Notes: generated by a model not told the origin, from the sequence alone. 64,000 nucleotides of DNA from Extensimonas vulgaris (GCF_003337425.1 NZ_QPJU01000001.1:524978-588977), one strand, 5' to 3'. Shown: positions 34,557-45,814, counted from the stretch's first letter. Numbers and translations: made by a program.

Positions 34557-34690
34557 TAAAACCGATGGATTTTTGGTCTGGGCAAGGCGCAAACCGCAGC
34601 GATACCGGGCGGTATCGCGAGGATTTGCAACGCGGCCCAGGCCGAAAAGACGCGGTTTTATGTCGCAGATAGCGTCGAACACTGCACTAG
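34525..34690 (+). mobile_element. F1 palindromic element, copy 3 (166 bp)
   Basis: CTAG-bounded. The left end cuts into the first codons of the TctC-like gene. The right CTAG is shared with an F2-like repeat starting at 34687, so two element families meet at one target. Confidence 0.9.
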
Positions 34691-34772
34691 GAGCCTGTCG
34701 AACTTTGGGTATCGAAAGAGGCATGGGTGACATGGATGGCTGCAGAAAAAAGGGGAGTGAAACGACAGGCTG
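34687..34772. mobile_element. Degenerate F2-family element next to F1 copy 3
   Basis: CTAGGAGCCTGTCGAACTTTGG at the left and CGACAGGCTG at the right match the F2 ends, but the core (GGTATCGAAAGAGGCATGGG...) differs from the gloB and pilB copies, and the right CTAG is lost. It is older or recombined. Confidence 0.55.
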
Positions 34773-34798
34773 AAATTCTATGGGCCGGCCAGCCCTGA

Positions 34799-36610
<1,812 letters not shown>

Positions 36611-36629
36611 GGCCACGAAGGAAGACCCC

Positions 36630-37487
36630 ATGCAACTGTGCGGTTTCGACGTCGGGCTCCAGCAGCCGTTTTTCCTCATCGCCGGCCCCTGCGTGGTCGA
36701 GTCCGAGCAGCTGCAGATGGACGTGGCCGGGCAGCTCAAGGAAATCACCTCGGCCCTTGGCATCCCTTTCATCTTCAAGAGCAGCTACGACAAGGCCAAC
36801 CGCTCGAGCGGCGCGAGCTTTCGCGGCCCAGGCATGGAGCGCGGGCTGGAGATTCTGGCCAAGGTGCGCCGCGAGATCGGCGTGCCCGTCCTCACCGACG
36901 TGCACACCGAGGCCGAGGTACCCGCCGTGGCTGCAGTCGTCGATGTGCTGCAAACGCCGGCCTTTTTGTGCCGCCAGACCGACTTCATCCGCGCCGTGGC
37001 GCAGTCGGGCAAGCCGGTCAACATCAAAAAAGGCCAGTTTCTCGCGCCACACGACATGAAGAACGTGATCGACAAGGCACGCGCGGCCGCCCGCGAGGCG
37101 GGCCTGTCGGAAGATCGCTTTCTCGCGTGCGAGCGCGGCGTGAGCTTTGGCTACAACAACCTCGTGAGCGACATGCGCGCGCTCGCCATCCTGCGCGAGA
37201 CCGGTGCGCCCGTGGTGTTCGACGCCACGCACAGCGTGCAGCTGCCCGGCGGCCAGGGCACGAGCAGCGGCGGCCAGCGCGAGTTCGTGCCCGTGCTTGC
37301 ACGCGCGGCCGTGGCCGTGGGCGTGGCGGGCTTGTTCATGGAAACGCACCCCAACCCCGCGCAAGCGCTCTCGGACGGCCCCAACGCCGTGCCGCTCGAG
37401 CACATGCGCGCCCTGCTCGAAACCCTGCTCGCGCTCGATACGGTCACCAAGCGCCAGGGCTTTCTCGAAGACGCTTTTCGCTCTTGA
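36630..37487 (+). CDS. kdsA: 3-deoxy-8-phosphooctulonate synthase
   Basis: Condenses phosphoenolpyruvate and arabinose 5-phosphate to KDO 8-phosphate for lipopolysaccharide. The 285-residue protein has [76 protein letters not shown] and [17 protein letters not shown] at 36630 has GAAGGAAG upstream. The gene implies a Gram-negative envelope. Confidence 0.97.
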   Translation: MQLCGFDVGLQQPFFLIAGPCVVESEQLQMDVAGQLKEITSALGIPFIFKSSYDKANRSSGASFRGPGMERGLEILAKVRREIGVPVLTDVHTEAEVPAVAAVVDVLQTPAFLCRQTDFIRAVAQSGKPVNIKKGQFLAPHDMKNVIDKARAAAREAGLSEDRFLACERGVSFGYNNLVSDMRALAILRETGAPVVFDATHSVQLPGGQGTSSGGQREFVPVLARAAVAVGVAGLFMETHPNPAQALSDGPNAVPLEHMRALLETLLALDTVTKRQGFLEDAFRS

Positions 37488-37536
37488 CCCAGCGTAAAAG
37501 GGTCTGTTCCCAAACTCAACCTCGTGGAGACAAAAA

Positions 37537-37827
37537 ATGAGCAGTGCCTACGTCATCGCCTCGGTCACCGTCACCAACCCCGCGCAGTACGACGAATACC
37601 GCAAACTCAGCACCGAAGCCATGCGCGTGCACGGCGCCGAAGTGTGCGTGCGCGGCGGCAAGGCCGAGGTGCTCGAAGGCGAGTTCGATCCGGGGCGCAT
37701 CGTGGTCTTGAAGTTCCCCAGCATGGAAGCCGCGCGCGCCTTTTACGACTCGCCCGAATACCGCAAGGCCCGCGCCGCACGCGAGGGCGCTGCCGTCATG
37801 CGCCTGCTGGCCGTCGAGGGCGTGTGA
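37537..37827 (+). CDS. DUF1330 domain protein
   Basis: A 96-residue protein of the dimeric alpha-beta barrel type (DUF1330). Features are AYVIASVTVTNPAQYDEYRK at the start, the GAEVCVRGGKAEVLEG strand pair, IVVLKFPSMEAARAFYDSPEYRKA and a final hydrophobic strand. The family is widespread with no settled function. It lies between kdsA and eno with a GTGGAGA ribosome-binding site. Co-transcription with kdsA is likely (49-bp gap). Confidence 0.88.
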   Translation: MSSAYVIASVTVTNPAQYDEYRKLSTEAMRVHGAEVCVRGGKAEVLEGEFDPGRIVVLKFPSMEAARAFYDSPEYRKARAAREGAAVMRLLAVEGV

Positions 37828-37835
37828 GCCAAGCC

Positions 37836-39215
<1,380 letters not shown>

Positions 39216-39259
39216 CAGCGCGCCGCGCCAGAGCCGCCATCCGCTGCCATCGAGCCACC

Positions 39260-39538
39260 ATGGGCGGGCGCCTCGTTCCCTTCGTGCTGCTGGCCTTGCT
39301 GGTGGCTTTGCATGCCCAGCTCTGGCTCGGACGCGGCAGCGTCGCGCACGTGCGCAGCCTACAGCAGCAGCTCGCCGCCCAAAAAGCCGCGAACGCCCAG
39401 GCCCAGCAGGCCAACGACCGGCTCGCGGCCGAGGTCAACGATCTGAAAGAGGGGCTGGAGATGGTCGAAGACAAGGCCCGCAGCGAACTGGGCATGGTCA
39501 AGCCCAACGAAATCTACGTGCAAATCGCGCCGCGCTGA
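39260..39538 (+). CDS. ftsB: Cell division protein FtsB
   Basis: A bitopic division protein that forms a complex with FtsL and FtsQ. The 92-residue protein has a short cytoplasmic N-terminus, one membrane helix (LVPFVLLALLVALHAQLWL), a periplasmic coiled coil with Gln/Ala/Asn heptads (about 32-68) and the conserved GLEMVEDKARSELGMVKPNE end. The ATG at 39260 lies 45 bp after eno, the usual neighbour. A strong terminator follows. Confidence 0.95.
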   Translation: MGGRLVPFVLLALLVALHAQLWLGRGSVAHVRSLQQQLAAQKAANAQAQQANDRLAAEVNDLKEGLEMVEDKARSELGMVKPNEIYVQIAPR

Positions 39539-39558
39539 AAACACTCGTCATAACGACG

Positions 39559-39598
39559 CGGGGCGCCGGTTCAGACAAACCGGCGCCCCGTTTTTTTT
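39559..39598 (+). terminator. Rho-independent terminator after ftsB
   Basis: CGGGGCGCCGGT and ACCGGCGCCCCG form a 12-bp perfect stem with an 8-nt loop, followed by eight T. It closes the pyrG-kdsA-eno-ftsB block. Confidence 0.95.
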
Positions 39599-39607
39599 CT
39601 GGATGAC

Positions 39608-40006
39608 TTACACCGGCGTGAACATCGGCACCATGGTGCCGTTTTCGCTCGGCTTCATCACCACCTTGACGCGGTCGCCGATGCGCAGGGCCTCGAAGTC
39701 GCAATCGACGATGTTGGTCAGCATGCTCACGCCCTCGTCGAGCGTGACGTAGGCGATCACGTAGGGCACGGGGCCGACGCGGCGGTTGATGCTGAAGGTG
39801 TAGATGGTGCCGGTGCCGGCGGCTTCCCGCCACTCGGTCTGCTCGCTCATACAAAACGGGCACAGGGGGCGCGGATACCAGTGCGGCTGGTTACAGCTGC
39901 GGCAGTGTTTGACGAGCAGTTTGCCGGACTGCGCAGCGGCCCAGAATTCCTTGTTGTCGGGCCAGATATCGGGCGAAGGGATGGCGCGTGTGCTTGCAGT
40001 GGTCAT
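39608..40006 (-). CDS. Zn-ribbon/OB-fold (DUF35) protein
   Basis: A 132-residue member of the DUF35 family: an N-terminal helix and zinc ribbon with two CxxC pairs (CRSC and CPFC), then an OB-fold acyl-CoA-binding part (GTIYTFSINRR, YVIAYVTLDEGVSMLTNIV). These proteins work as partners of thiolase-like enzymes. The thiolase-like gene lies 4 bp upstream on the same strand, which supports a complex. It is likely to act in CoA-thioester metabolism. Confidence 0.88.
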   Translation of the reverse strand: MTTASTRAIPSPDIWPDNKEFWAAAQSGKLLVKHCRSCNQPHWYPRPLCPFCMSEQTEWREAAGTGTIYTFSINRRVGPVPYVIAYVTLDEGVSMLTNIVDCDFEALRIGDRVKVVMKPSENGTMVPMFTPV

Positions 40007-40010
40007 GGCT

Positions 40011-41177
40011 TCAGGCCCTTTCCAAAATCAAAGTGGCGCTGCCGTGCAAAGCGCCGAGTCTGCCGCCGGTGCCTTGCGCCAGCGCCAGCGTGCAGTTTTT
40101 CACTTGTACCGCGGGGTGCGCCTCGCCGCGCAGCTGGCGCACGGCCTCGATCACCTTGGTGATGCCGCCGCGGTTGGCCGGGTGGTTGTTGCACAGGCCG
40201 CCACCGTCGGTATTGAAGGGCAGCTTGCCCACGCCGGAGATCAGGTTGCCGTCGGCGACGAACTTGCCGCCCTCGCCTTTCTTGCAAAAACCCAGGTCTT
40301 CGAGCTGCATCAGCACGGTGATCGTGAAGCTGTCGTAGATCGAGGCGTATTGGATGTCGGCCGGCGTCACGCCCGCCTCGGCAAAAGCGCGCGGGCCCGA
40401 CCAGGCCGCAGCCGAGTAGGAAAGATCGACCTTGCCGCCGTTGAGCCCCTTGGGCGCCTCGCCCGCGCCCAGCACGTTGACGATGGGACGCTTGAGCGAA
40501 CGTGCGATTTCAGGCCGCGCGACGATCAGCGCACCACCACCGTCGCTGACCACGCAGCAGTCGAGCTTGTGCAGCGGGTCGGCGATCATGGGCGAATTCA
40601 CCACGTCCTCGACGGTGACCACGTCACGCAGCATGGCGTTGGGGTTGTGCTGCGCGTGGTGCGAAGCCGCCACCTTGATCCAGGCGAGTTGCTCCGCCGT
40701 GGTGCCGAATTCGTACATATGACGCTGGGCAACGATGGCGTACAGGTTCACCGTGACCGGCCCGTAGGGCGCCTCGAACGGCGACTCGGGCACGTTCGGG
40801 CCGAAATTGCGCGGTATCGTGCCGCTCGAAGCCTCGGAGCGCGGCCGTCCGGCCAAAGTGATGAGGGCGATATTGCACTTGCCCGCCATGATGGCCTGCG
40901 TGGCATGGGCCACATGCGCGATGTACGAGGAGCCGCCGGTTTCGGTCGAATCGACGTGGCGCGGGCGCAGGCCCATGTAGTCGACCATGCTCAGCATGCC
41001 CAGGCCCGGCGCGTCGCCGGCGCAGAAGTAGCCATCGACATCGCTCAGCGAAAGCCCCGCGTCTTCGAGGGCGCCGCGCGCGGATTCGGCGTGCAGTTGG
41101 GCGACGGTCTTGTCCGGCGCCTTGCGGGTGGGGTGCTCGTAGGCGCCCACGATACAGGCTTGTCTTTTGATGCTCAT
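40011..41177 (-). CDS. Thiolase-like protein (SCP2-thiolase/Ltp2 type)
   Basis: A 388-residue thiolase-superfamily protein, expected to form a complex with the DUF35 protein next to it. It starts SIKRQACIVGAYEHPTRKAP and has the fold's two halves. Where classical thiolases carry the acyl-accepting Cys, the visible segment is TETGGSSYIAHVAHATQAI, without Cys. The C-terminal motif is GLCNNHPANRGGI. Relatives with this pattern and a DUF35 partner act as retro-aldolases on CoA thioesters (Ltp2 in steroid side-chain loss). Thiolase activity is therefore doubtful. ATG at 41177 is divergent from an SDR gene. Confidence 0.85.
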   Translation of the reverse strand: MSIKRQACIVGAYEHPTRKAPDKTVAQLHAESARGALEDAGLSLSDVDGYFCAGDAPGLGMLSMVDYMGLRPRHVDSTETGGSSYIAHVAHATQAIMAGKCNIALITLAGRPRSEASSGTIPRNFGPNVPESPFEAPYGPVTVNLYAIVAQRHMYEFGTTAEQLAWIKVAASHHAQHNPNAMLRDVVTVEDVVNSPMIADPLHKLDCCVVSDGGGALIVARPEIARSLKRPIVNVLGAGEAPKGLNGGKVDLSYSAAAWSGPRAFAEAGVTPADIQYASIYDSFTITVLMQLEDLGFCKKGEGGKFVADGNLISGVGKLPFNTDGGGLCNNHPANRGGITKVIEAVRQLRGEAHPAVQVKNCTLALAQGTGGRLGALHGSATLILERA

Positions 41178-41368
41178 GGAGAACCAATCAGAATGATGAA
41201 AAGGAAAGAAACGACATCTAAGCGATGAACCTGCTATCCTAACAAACGTTCGGATGGCTTGAGTATCGCACCATTCGTGCCCTCGCAAAACCGGGCAAAA
41301 CCAGCCCAAAATCGAGCAACCCACGCGAGGCGGCTCCCTTTCTCAACAACCGCACCAAGGAGACAGCT
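41178..41368. promoter_or_regulatory. Divergent control region between the thiolase-like and SDR genes
   Basis: This 191-bp region carries both promoters. CCTAACAAACGTTCGGATGG (41236-41255) is an imperfect palindrome centred on AACGTT and resembles TetR-family operators of fatty-acid or CoA metabolism. No regulator gene is adjacent. The SDR has GGAGACAGCT as ribosome-binding site. Confidence 0.4.
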
Positions 41369-42283
41369 ATGAGCATTCGTTTCGACAACCGCGTCGCCAT
41401 CGTCACCGGCGCCGGTTCGGGTTTGGGCCGCAGCCATGCGCTGCTGCTCGCCTCACGCGGCGCCAAAGTCGTGGTCAACGACCTGGGCGGCGCCGTCGAT
41501 GGCAGCGGCGGCTCGCTCACGCCGGCGCAGCGCGTGGTGGCCGAAATCGAGGCTGCAGGCGGCGCCGCGATTGCCAATGCGGATTCGGTCGCAAACCCCG
41601 AAGGCGCCAAGCGCATGGTGCAAGCCGCCATCGACCAGTGGGGGCGCGTAGACATCCTCGTGAACAACGCCGGCATCCTGCGCGACCGCACCATTTTGAA
41701 AATGACGCCCGAGGATTTCGACGCCGTCGTGGCCGTGCACCTGGCTGGCTCGGCCTACTGCACCATGGCCGCCTGGCCGCACATGAAAGAAGCCAACTTC
41801 GGGCGCATCGTGATGACCACCTCGGCCGCCGGCTTGTTCGGCAACTTCGGCCAGGCCAACTATGCGGCGGCCAAGCTGGGCATTGTGGGCCTCATGAACG
41901 CGCTCAAGCACGAAGGCGCCAAGTACGACATTCGCGTCAACACCGTGGCGCCGATCGCGCTCACGCGCATGACCGAAGACTTGATCTCCCCCGACGTCAA
42001 GCCCCGGCTCAAACCCGAGTACGTGTCATCCATGGTGGCGTGGTTCTGCGCGCCCGAAAACCAGGCCACCGGGGACATCGTCGAAGTGGGCGCGGGCTAC
42101 TACGCGCGCGTGCAAATCATGGAAGGCGAAGGCGTGCTGCTGGGCGACGGCCAAGTGCCCACGCCCGAAGAAGTGCGCGACCACTACGCGCGCATCTGCG
42201 ACATGCGCGGCGCCAAGCCCTTCGAGTCGGCCAACGAGGTCATGCGCCGCGTGTTCGGTGAAATCCAGCGGCCGAGCAAATAA
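41369..42283 (+). CDS. Short-chain dehydrogenase, 3-hydroxyacyl-CoA dehydrogenase-like
   Basis: A 304-residue SDR. The NAD motif is TGAGSGLGRSHA (about 14-25), with NNAG at about 100 and the catalytic Tyr/Lys in FGQANYAAAKLG. The N-terminal pattern VVVNDLGGAVDGSGGS is that of the dehydrogenase part of peroxisomal multifunctional enzyme type 2, which oxidises (3R)-hydroxyacyl-CoA. With the divergent thiolase-like/DUF35 pair it suggests breakdown of a CoA-activated side chain. The C-terminal 50 residues extend past a simple SDR. Confidence 0.9.
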   Translation: MSIRFDNRVAIVTGAGSGLGRSHALLLASRGAKVVVNDLGGAVDGSGGSLTPAQRVVAEIEAAGGAAIANADSVANPEGAKRMVQAAIDQWGRVDILVNNAGILRDRTILKMTPEDFDAVVAVHLAGSAYCTMAAWPHMKEANFGRIVMTTSAAGLFGNFGQANYAAAKLGIVGLMNALKHEGAKYDIRVNTVAPIALTRMTEDLISPDVKPRLKPEYVSSMVAWFCAPENQATGDIVEVGAGYYARVQIMEGEGVLLGDGQVPTPEEVRDHYARICDMRGAKPFESANEVMRRVFGEIQRPSK

Positions 42284-42348
42284 ACACGCGAGACCTGGCG
42301 CCCGGGCTTCATCTCGGACACCGCCACGATGGCTGTTTGGGGGTTCAT
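42184..42348 (-). pseudogene. Truncated gene start downstream of hslO, overlapping the SDR end
   Basis: On the minus strand an ATG at 42348 sits behind a near-perfect ribosome-binding site (AAAAGGAGACCTG), 29 bp after the hslO stop. It encodes MNPQTAIVAVSEMKPGRQVS, then runs into the antisense of the SDR gene and stops after 54 codons. The strong start signal and protein-like first 20 residues suggest the head of an older gene cut off when the neighbouring DNA changed. It could instead be a genuine overlapping small protein. Confidence 0.4.
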
Positions 42349-42377
42349 CAGGTCTCCTTTTGTCGTCGTCCAACATT

Positions 42378-43385
42378 TCACTGCAGCCCCTGCGGCCCTG
42401 GTGGCGCAAAAGGTGCATCCGGCACATCGGGCGAGGCTGCAAAAATCTGCGCCACATCGACGGCGTCGAAGTGGTACTGCTGGCCGCAGAACTCACAACC
42501 CACCTCGACCTCGCCGCGCTCGGCCAGAATGCTTTCGCACTCGTCCCGCCCCAGGCTGCGCAGCATGGCGCTCACGCGCTCACGGCTGCAGCTGCAGGCA
42601 AAACGCGGCCCGCGCGCGCCCTGCAAGGGCTCGAAGCGCAGCAGGTTTTCTTCCCAGAACAGGCGGTGCAAGATGGTGTCCGCGTCGAGCGTGAGCAGTT
42701 CCTCGCGCGTGAGACTCGCAGCCAGGTGCGCAATGCGGTTGTAGTCCTCGTTGGCGCCAATCTGCTCCTCGTTTTCGGCCGAGCTCAAGCGTTGCGCCAG
42801 ATTGCCTTCGCCCGCCACCGGCATGCGCTGGATCAGCAGGCCGGCAGCCAGCTCGTCGTTGGCGGCCAGCACCAGCACGGTGTCGAGTTGCTCGGACTGC
42901 AACATGTAGTGCTGCAGCACCTCGGACATACTCGCAAAGCTGCGATAGGACGCATCTTCGAGCGGCACGATGCCTTGATAGGCTTGTTGCCCGGCCGATT
43001 TGTCCTTGGGGTCGAGCGTGATCGCACAGCGCCCGCCGCCTGCGACGTTGAGCATCTGGGCGAGCGTGGCATCCTCGGCCACAGGGCCGCGCACCGTGGC
43101 CGTGGCGCGCAGGCTCAAATCGGGCTGCACCTCGACCACGGCGAGCTTGACCGGGCCGTCGCCAAACACCTGCAGCACCAGTGCGCCGTTGAATTTGATG
43201 TTCGACTCCATCAGCACCGCCGCCGCGGCCATTTCACCGAGCAAGGCGCGCACCGGCGCCGGATAGGGGCCGGTGGCGGAATTGGCCGCGCGGCGCCGCA
43301 GGATGTCGCGCCAGGCATCGGTCAGACGCACGAGCATGCCGCGCACGGGCAGGCCTTCGAACAGAAATTTGTGTAATTCGGACAC
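42378..43385 (-). CDS. hslO: Redox-regulated chaperone Hsp33
   Basis: A cytoplasmic holdase activated by oxidation, 335 residues. The C-terminal zinc site is formed by CSC (FACSCSRERVSAML) and CEFC (GCEFCGQQYHF), the redox switch of the family. The N-terminal folded domain has LTDAWRDIL and VFGDGPVKLAVVE. The GTG at 43385 (SELHKFLFEGLPVRGM) is chosen because it gives the family N-terminus; a TTG two codons earlier is possible. An F3 palindromic repeat lies 15 bp upstream of this start. Confidence 0.95.
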   Translation of the reverse strand: MSELHKFLFEGLPVRGMLVRLTDAWRDILRRRAANSATGPYPAPVRALLGEMAAAAVLMESNIKFNGALVLQVFGDGPVKLAVVEVQPDLSLRATATVRGPVAEDATLAQMLNVAGGGRCAITLDPKDKSAGQQAYQGIVPLEDASYRSFASMSEVLQHYMLQSEQLDTVLVLAANDELAAGLLIQRMPVAGEGNLAQRLSSAENEEQIGANEDYNRIAHLAASLTREELLTLDADTILHRLFWEENLLRFEPLQGARGPRFACSCSRERVSAMLRSLGRDECESILAERGEVEVGCEFCGQQYHFDAVDVAQIFAASPDVPDAPFAPPGPQGLQ

Positions 43386-43400
43386 GCGCAACTTTCGCTG

Positions 43401-43478
43401 GACTTACGCAAACAAGGATGCAGCAAACTGCTTTGCCATTGGGGCGTGCGCCTTGCCTGACCCCGATTTGCGTAAGTC
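43401..43478. mobile_element. F3 palindromic repeat, copy 1 (78 bp)
   Basis: Perfect 12-bp terminal inverted repeats GACTTACGCAAA / TTTGCGTAAGTC enclose a core with AAGGATGCAGC, TTTGCCATT and CGCCTTGCCTGACCCCGA. The same core blocks occur at 44296-44393. It lies between hslO and the gamma-carbonic anhydrase gene. Confidence 0.75.
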
Positions 43479-43532
43479 GTGTTTCGTTTTCGAAGGTTCA
43501 GTGGGGCAAAAAAAGAAGCGACCGCCAGCCGC

Positions 43533-44057
43533 TCACGCCAGCTTGTGCAGGCTGCGCTGGAAGCGGCGCGCGTTCTCGATGTAGTGCTGCGCACTCTGGC
43601 GCAACCCCTCGATCTGCTCGGGCGTGAGCTGGCGCACCACCTTGGCGGGGCTGCCCAGGATCATCGAGCCATCGGGGAACTCCTTGCCCTCGGTCACGAG
43701 TGCACCCGCACCCACGAGGCAGTTCTTGCCGATTTTTGCCCCATTGAGCACCACGGCGCCTATGCCTATGAGCGACTCGTCGCCTATGGTGCAGCCGTGC
43801 AGCATGACCATGTGGCCCACCGTCACGCGCTCGCCCACGACCAGCGGCTGGCCGGTGTCGGCATGCAGCACGCTCGCGTCCTGGATGTTGCTGCCTGCAC
43901 CTACGGTGATGCTGTCGGCGTCGCCGCGCAGCACCGCGCCGCACCACACGCTCGCCTGCGCGCCCAGCGTCACGCGGCCGATCACCTGCGCGCTCTCGGC
44001 CACCCAGGCCGAATCGGCGACCTGCGGCACCATGCCGTCGAGTTCATACACTGCCAT
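43533..44057 (-). CDS. Gamma-class carbonic anhydrase-like protein
   Basis: A 174-residue left-handed beta-helix protein made of hexapeptide repeats. The three metal-ligand histidines of gamma carbonic anhydrases are present (His 65, 82 and 87 in SVLHADTG and [15 protein letters not shown]). A C-terminal helix ([20 protein letters not shown]) is typical. YrdA-type members often lack measurable activity, so the role is uncertain. Two F3 repeats flank the gene. Confidence 0.9.
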   Translation of the reverse strand: MAVYELDGMVPQVADSAWVAESAQVIGRVTLGAQASVWCGAVLRGDADSITVGAGSNIQDASVLHADTGQPLVVGERVTVGHMVMLHGCTIGDESLIGIGAVVLNGAKIGKNCLVGAGALVTEGKEFPDGSMILGSPAKVVRQLTPEQIEGLRQSAQHYIENARRFQRSLHKLA

Positions 44058-44164
44058 GCTCTCGTCTCCCTGAAGCTGTTCCGCCCTGCCGCCCGGCAGG
44101 GGCCGTGCCCAATTGTAGGGATGGAACTGCGCGCACGTGCACTGCAGCCTCTGCGTGGGCGAAA

Positions 44165-44226
44165 CCCAGTGCAAAAATCGGCTCCAGTGCTCGATACACA
44201 AGCGCAAGAAGCTCCTTTTAATATAG
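44165..44226 (-). repeat. Short intergenic repeat, family S (copy 6)
   Basis: AATCGGCTCCAGTGCTCGATACACAAGCGCAAGAAGCTCCTTTT is the family S repeat in inverted orientation, upstream of the gamma-carbonic anhydrase gene. Confidence 0.6.
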
Positions 44227-44295
44227 CAAATGATCCTTGCGGTACGGAGTCGAATCCACCCGGAGCACGGCGTGCTGCAAGCCGCGCGGCAACCT

Positions 44296-44393
44296 GGCTG
44301 ATTTGGCGCAAACAGGGGCAACGCAAACCAAGGATGCAGCGAGGCGCTCTGCCATGCGGCGAGCGCCTCGCCTCACCCCGATTTGCGCAAGCC
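44296..44393. mobile_element. F3 palindromic repeat, copy 2 (98 bp)
   Basis: It ends in TTTGCGCAAGCC, with a related but interrupted left end GGCTGATTTGGCGCAAA. The core GCGAGGCGCTC (44339-44349) and GAGCGCCTCGC (44361-44371) form an 11-bp stem. Shared blocks with copy 1 are AAGGATGCAGC, TGCCAT and ACCCCGATTTGCG. Confidence 0.7.
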
Positions 44394-44490
44394 GTGATGG
44401 AATACGTTGCTACACAATGCTGCAGCCTTCGTCCTGCCAGAATCCTAAAATCCCTCGACCTCTTTTGGCCTGCCCCAACCCCAACCGTCC

Positions 44491-45747
44491 ATGTCCACTC
44501 CAGCCGCGACCTCTACTGTGACGTCTGTCCAGGGGCCATTTGCCGTCACCATGATTGCACGCCAGGCCATCGTGAACGCCCAGCAGGCCGTGATAGGTCA
44601 TGAATTGTTCAACCGCGCCCGCTCGAGTGGGGAGCACACGGCGGCAAGCGATGTCATCTTGGTGTTTGCCACCTTGTCGCACACCGGCACAGAGGACTTG
44701 CTGGGCAACAAGCTCATCTTCATCAACTGCACGCATGAAAGTCTCTCGGGCGGCCACCTCGAGCTACTCAATCCAGAGCAAATCGTGCTCGAAATCCCTC
44801 CACTGGGCCACACTGCCGTCGATGAAGTCCATGCCCGCCTGCCCATTCTCAGTGCCCTGCGTGAACGCGGCTTTCGCCTTGCCTTCAACCACACGGTGCT
44901 CGAGTCGGCCTATGCCCCTTGGCTGTCTCTGGCCGACTACATCAAGCTCGACTTGTCCATACTGGCCCCAGATCAGCTCGCCGTGCTCGTGCGCTATGCA
45001 ACGCGCAATTCCAAGGCCCAACTGATCGCAGAAAAAGTAGAAACCGCCCAGCAGTATGACTTGGCCTCGCAGCAGGGTATCGGGCTTTTCCAGGGCTATT
45101 GGTTCGCACGCCCGACCCTCATGGAGACGCGCGTGCTCACTCCTGCCCAGACCAGCATCATCGAACTCATCAACAAAGTGCGTCAACAAGCCAGCACCGA
45201 AGAAATTGAAGAGGTGCTCAAGAAAGACCCGAGCCTGGCCTTCAACCTGCTGCGCCTGATCAACTCCGCTGGCCTGGGCTTGCGCCATGAGATCACTTCA
45301 TTGCGCCAGGCCGTGCTGCTGTTGGGTCTCAAAAAACTGTTCCGCTGGGCAGCCTTGCTGCTGACTGCCACGCGCGCGAGTGGGACACCTTCTCCCCTTG
45401 CGCACACCGCCGTGGTACGGGGTCGGCTCATGGAATTGCTGGCGCAGCAAATCCTCACGCAAGAGGACGCCGATCAAGCCTTCGTGACAGGCATTTTCTC
45501 TTTGCTCGATGTGATGCTTGGCATGCCCATGGCCTCTGCGGTGCGCTTGCTGAACCTGCCTACCAGGGTCACCAGCGCACTGCTGCGGCATGAAGGTTCG
45601 CTGGGTGACTTGCTTACCCTGGCTGAGGCTTGCGAAATGGGCGACGACTCGGCCTTCGACCGCGCCGCGCACAATTTGCACCTCACGAGCCAACAGATCA
45701 ACCTCGCACACTTGCAAGCACTCGCGTGGGCCGATCAGCTCGACTGA
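44491..45747 (+). CDS. Degenerate EAL plus HDOD signalling protein (first of a tandem pair)
   Basis: A 418-residue cytoplasmic protein of the YuxH type. The N-terminal EAL domain (about 20-215) has GHELFNR at the EAL position, LEIPP instead of LEIxE, and FNHTV where active enzymes have DDFG. It keeps IKLDL, AEKVET and FQGYWFARP. c-di-GMP hydrolysis is therefore unlikely; binding or scaffolding is possible. The HDOD domain (about 220-400) has FNLLRLINSAGLGL and LLGLKKLFRWAALLL. A paralog follows after 67 bp. The function is inferred to be signalling, perhaps motility control. Confidence 0.85.
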   Translation: MSTPAATSTVTSVQGPFAVTMIARQAIVNAQQAVIGHELFNRARSSGEHTAASDVILVFATLSHTGTEDLLGNKLIFINCTHESLSGGHLELLNPEQIVLEIPPLGHTAVDEVHARLPILSALRERGFRLAFNHTVLESAYAPWLSLADYIKLDLSILAPDQLAVLVRYATRNSKAQLIAEKVETAQQYDLASQQGIGLFQGYWFARPTLMETRVLTPAQTSIIELINKVRQQASTEEIEEVLKKDPSLAFNLLRLINSAGLGLRHEITSLRQAVLLLGLKKLFRWAALLLTATRASGTPSPLAHTAVVRGRLMELLAQQILTQEDADQAFVTGIFSLLDVMLGMPMASAVRLLNLPTRVTSALLRHEGSLGDLLTLAEACEMGDDSAFDRAAHNLHLTSQQINLAHLQALAWADQLD

Positions 45748-45814
45748 GCAGTAACACTTGAACACAATTTGAAGCAAGAAGCCTAGAATGGGACGCTCAT
45801 GCATTGCCAACCTT

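Larger units (their letters stand above)
44058..44490. other. 433-bp gap before the first EAL-HDOD gene
   Basis: No gene was seen. It holds a family S repeat (about 44165-44226) and F3 copy 2 (44296-44393). The last 90 bp must carry the promoter of the EAL-HDOD gene; CCTAAAATCC (44444-44453) contains a possible -10. Confidence 0.6.

Noticed and set aside
34537-34773. Conserved 50-codon frame ([20 protein letters not shown]...) repeated in the F1 copies
   Set aside because: It repeats only because the element repeats. There is no ribosome-binding site of its own, both strands are open as expected of a palindrome, and no protein family matches.
40011-41324. Longer thiolase-like protein starting at 41324
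   Set aside because: The extra 49 residues cross the divergent promoter region and are not homologous; ATG 41177 fits the family N-terminus.
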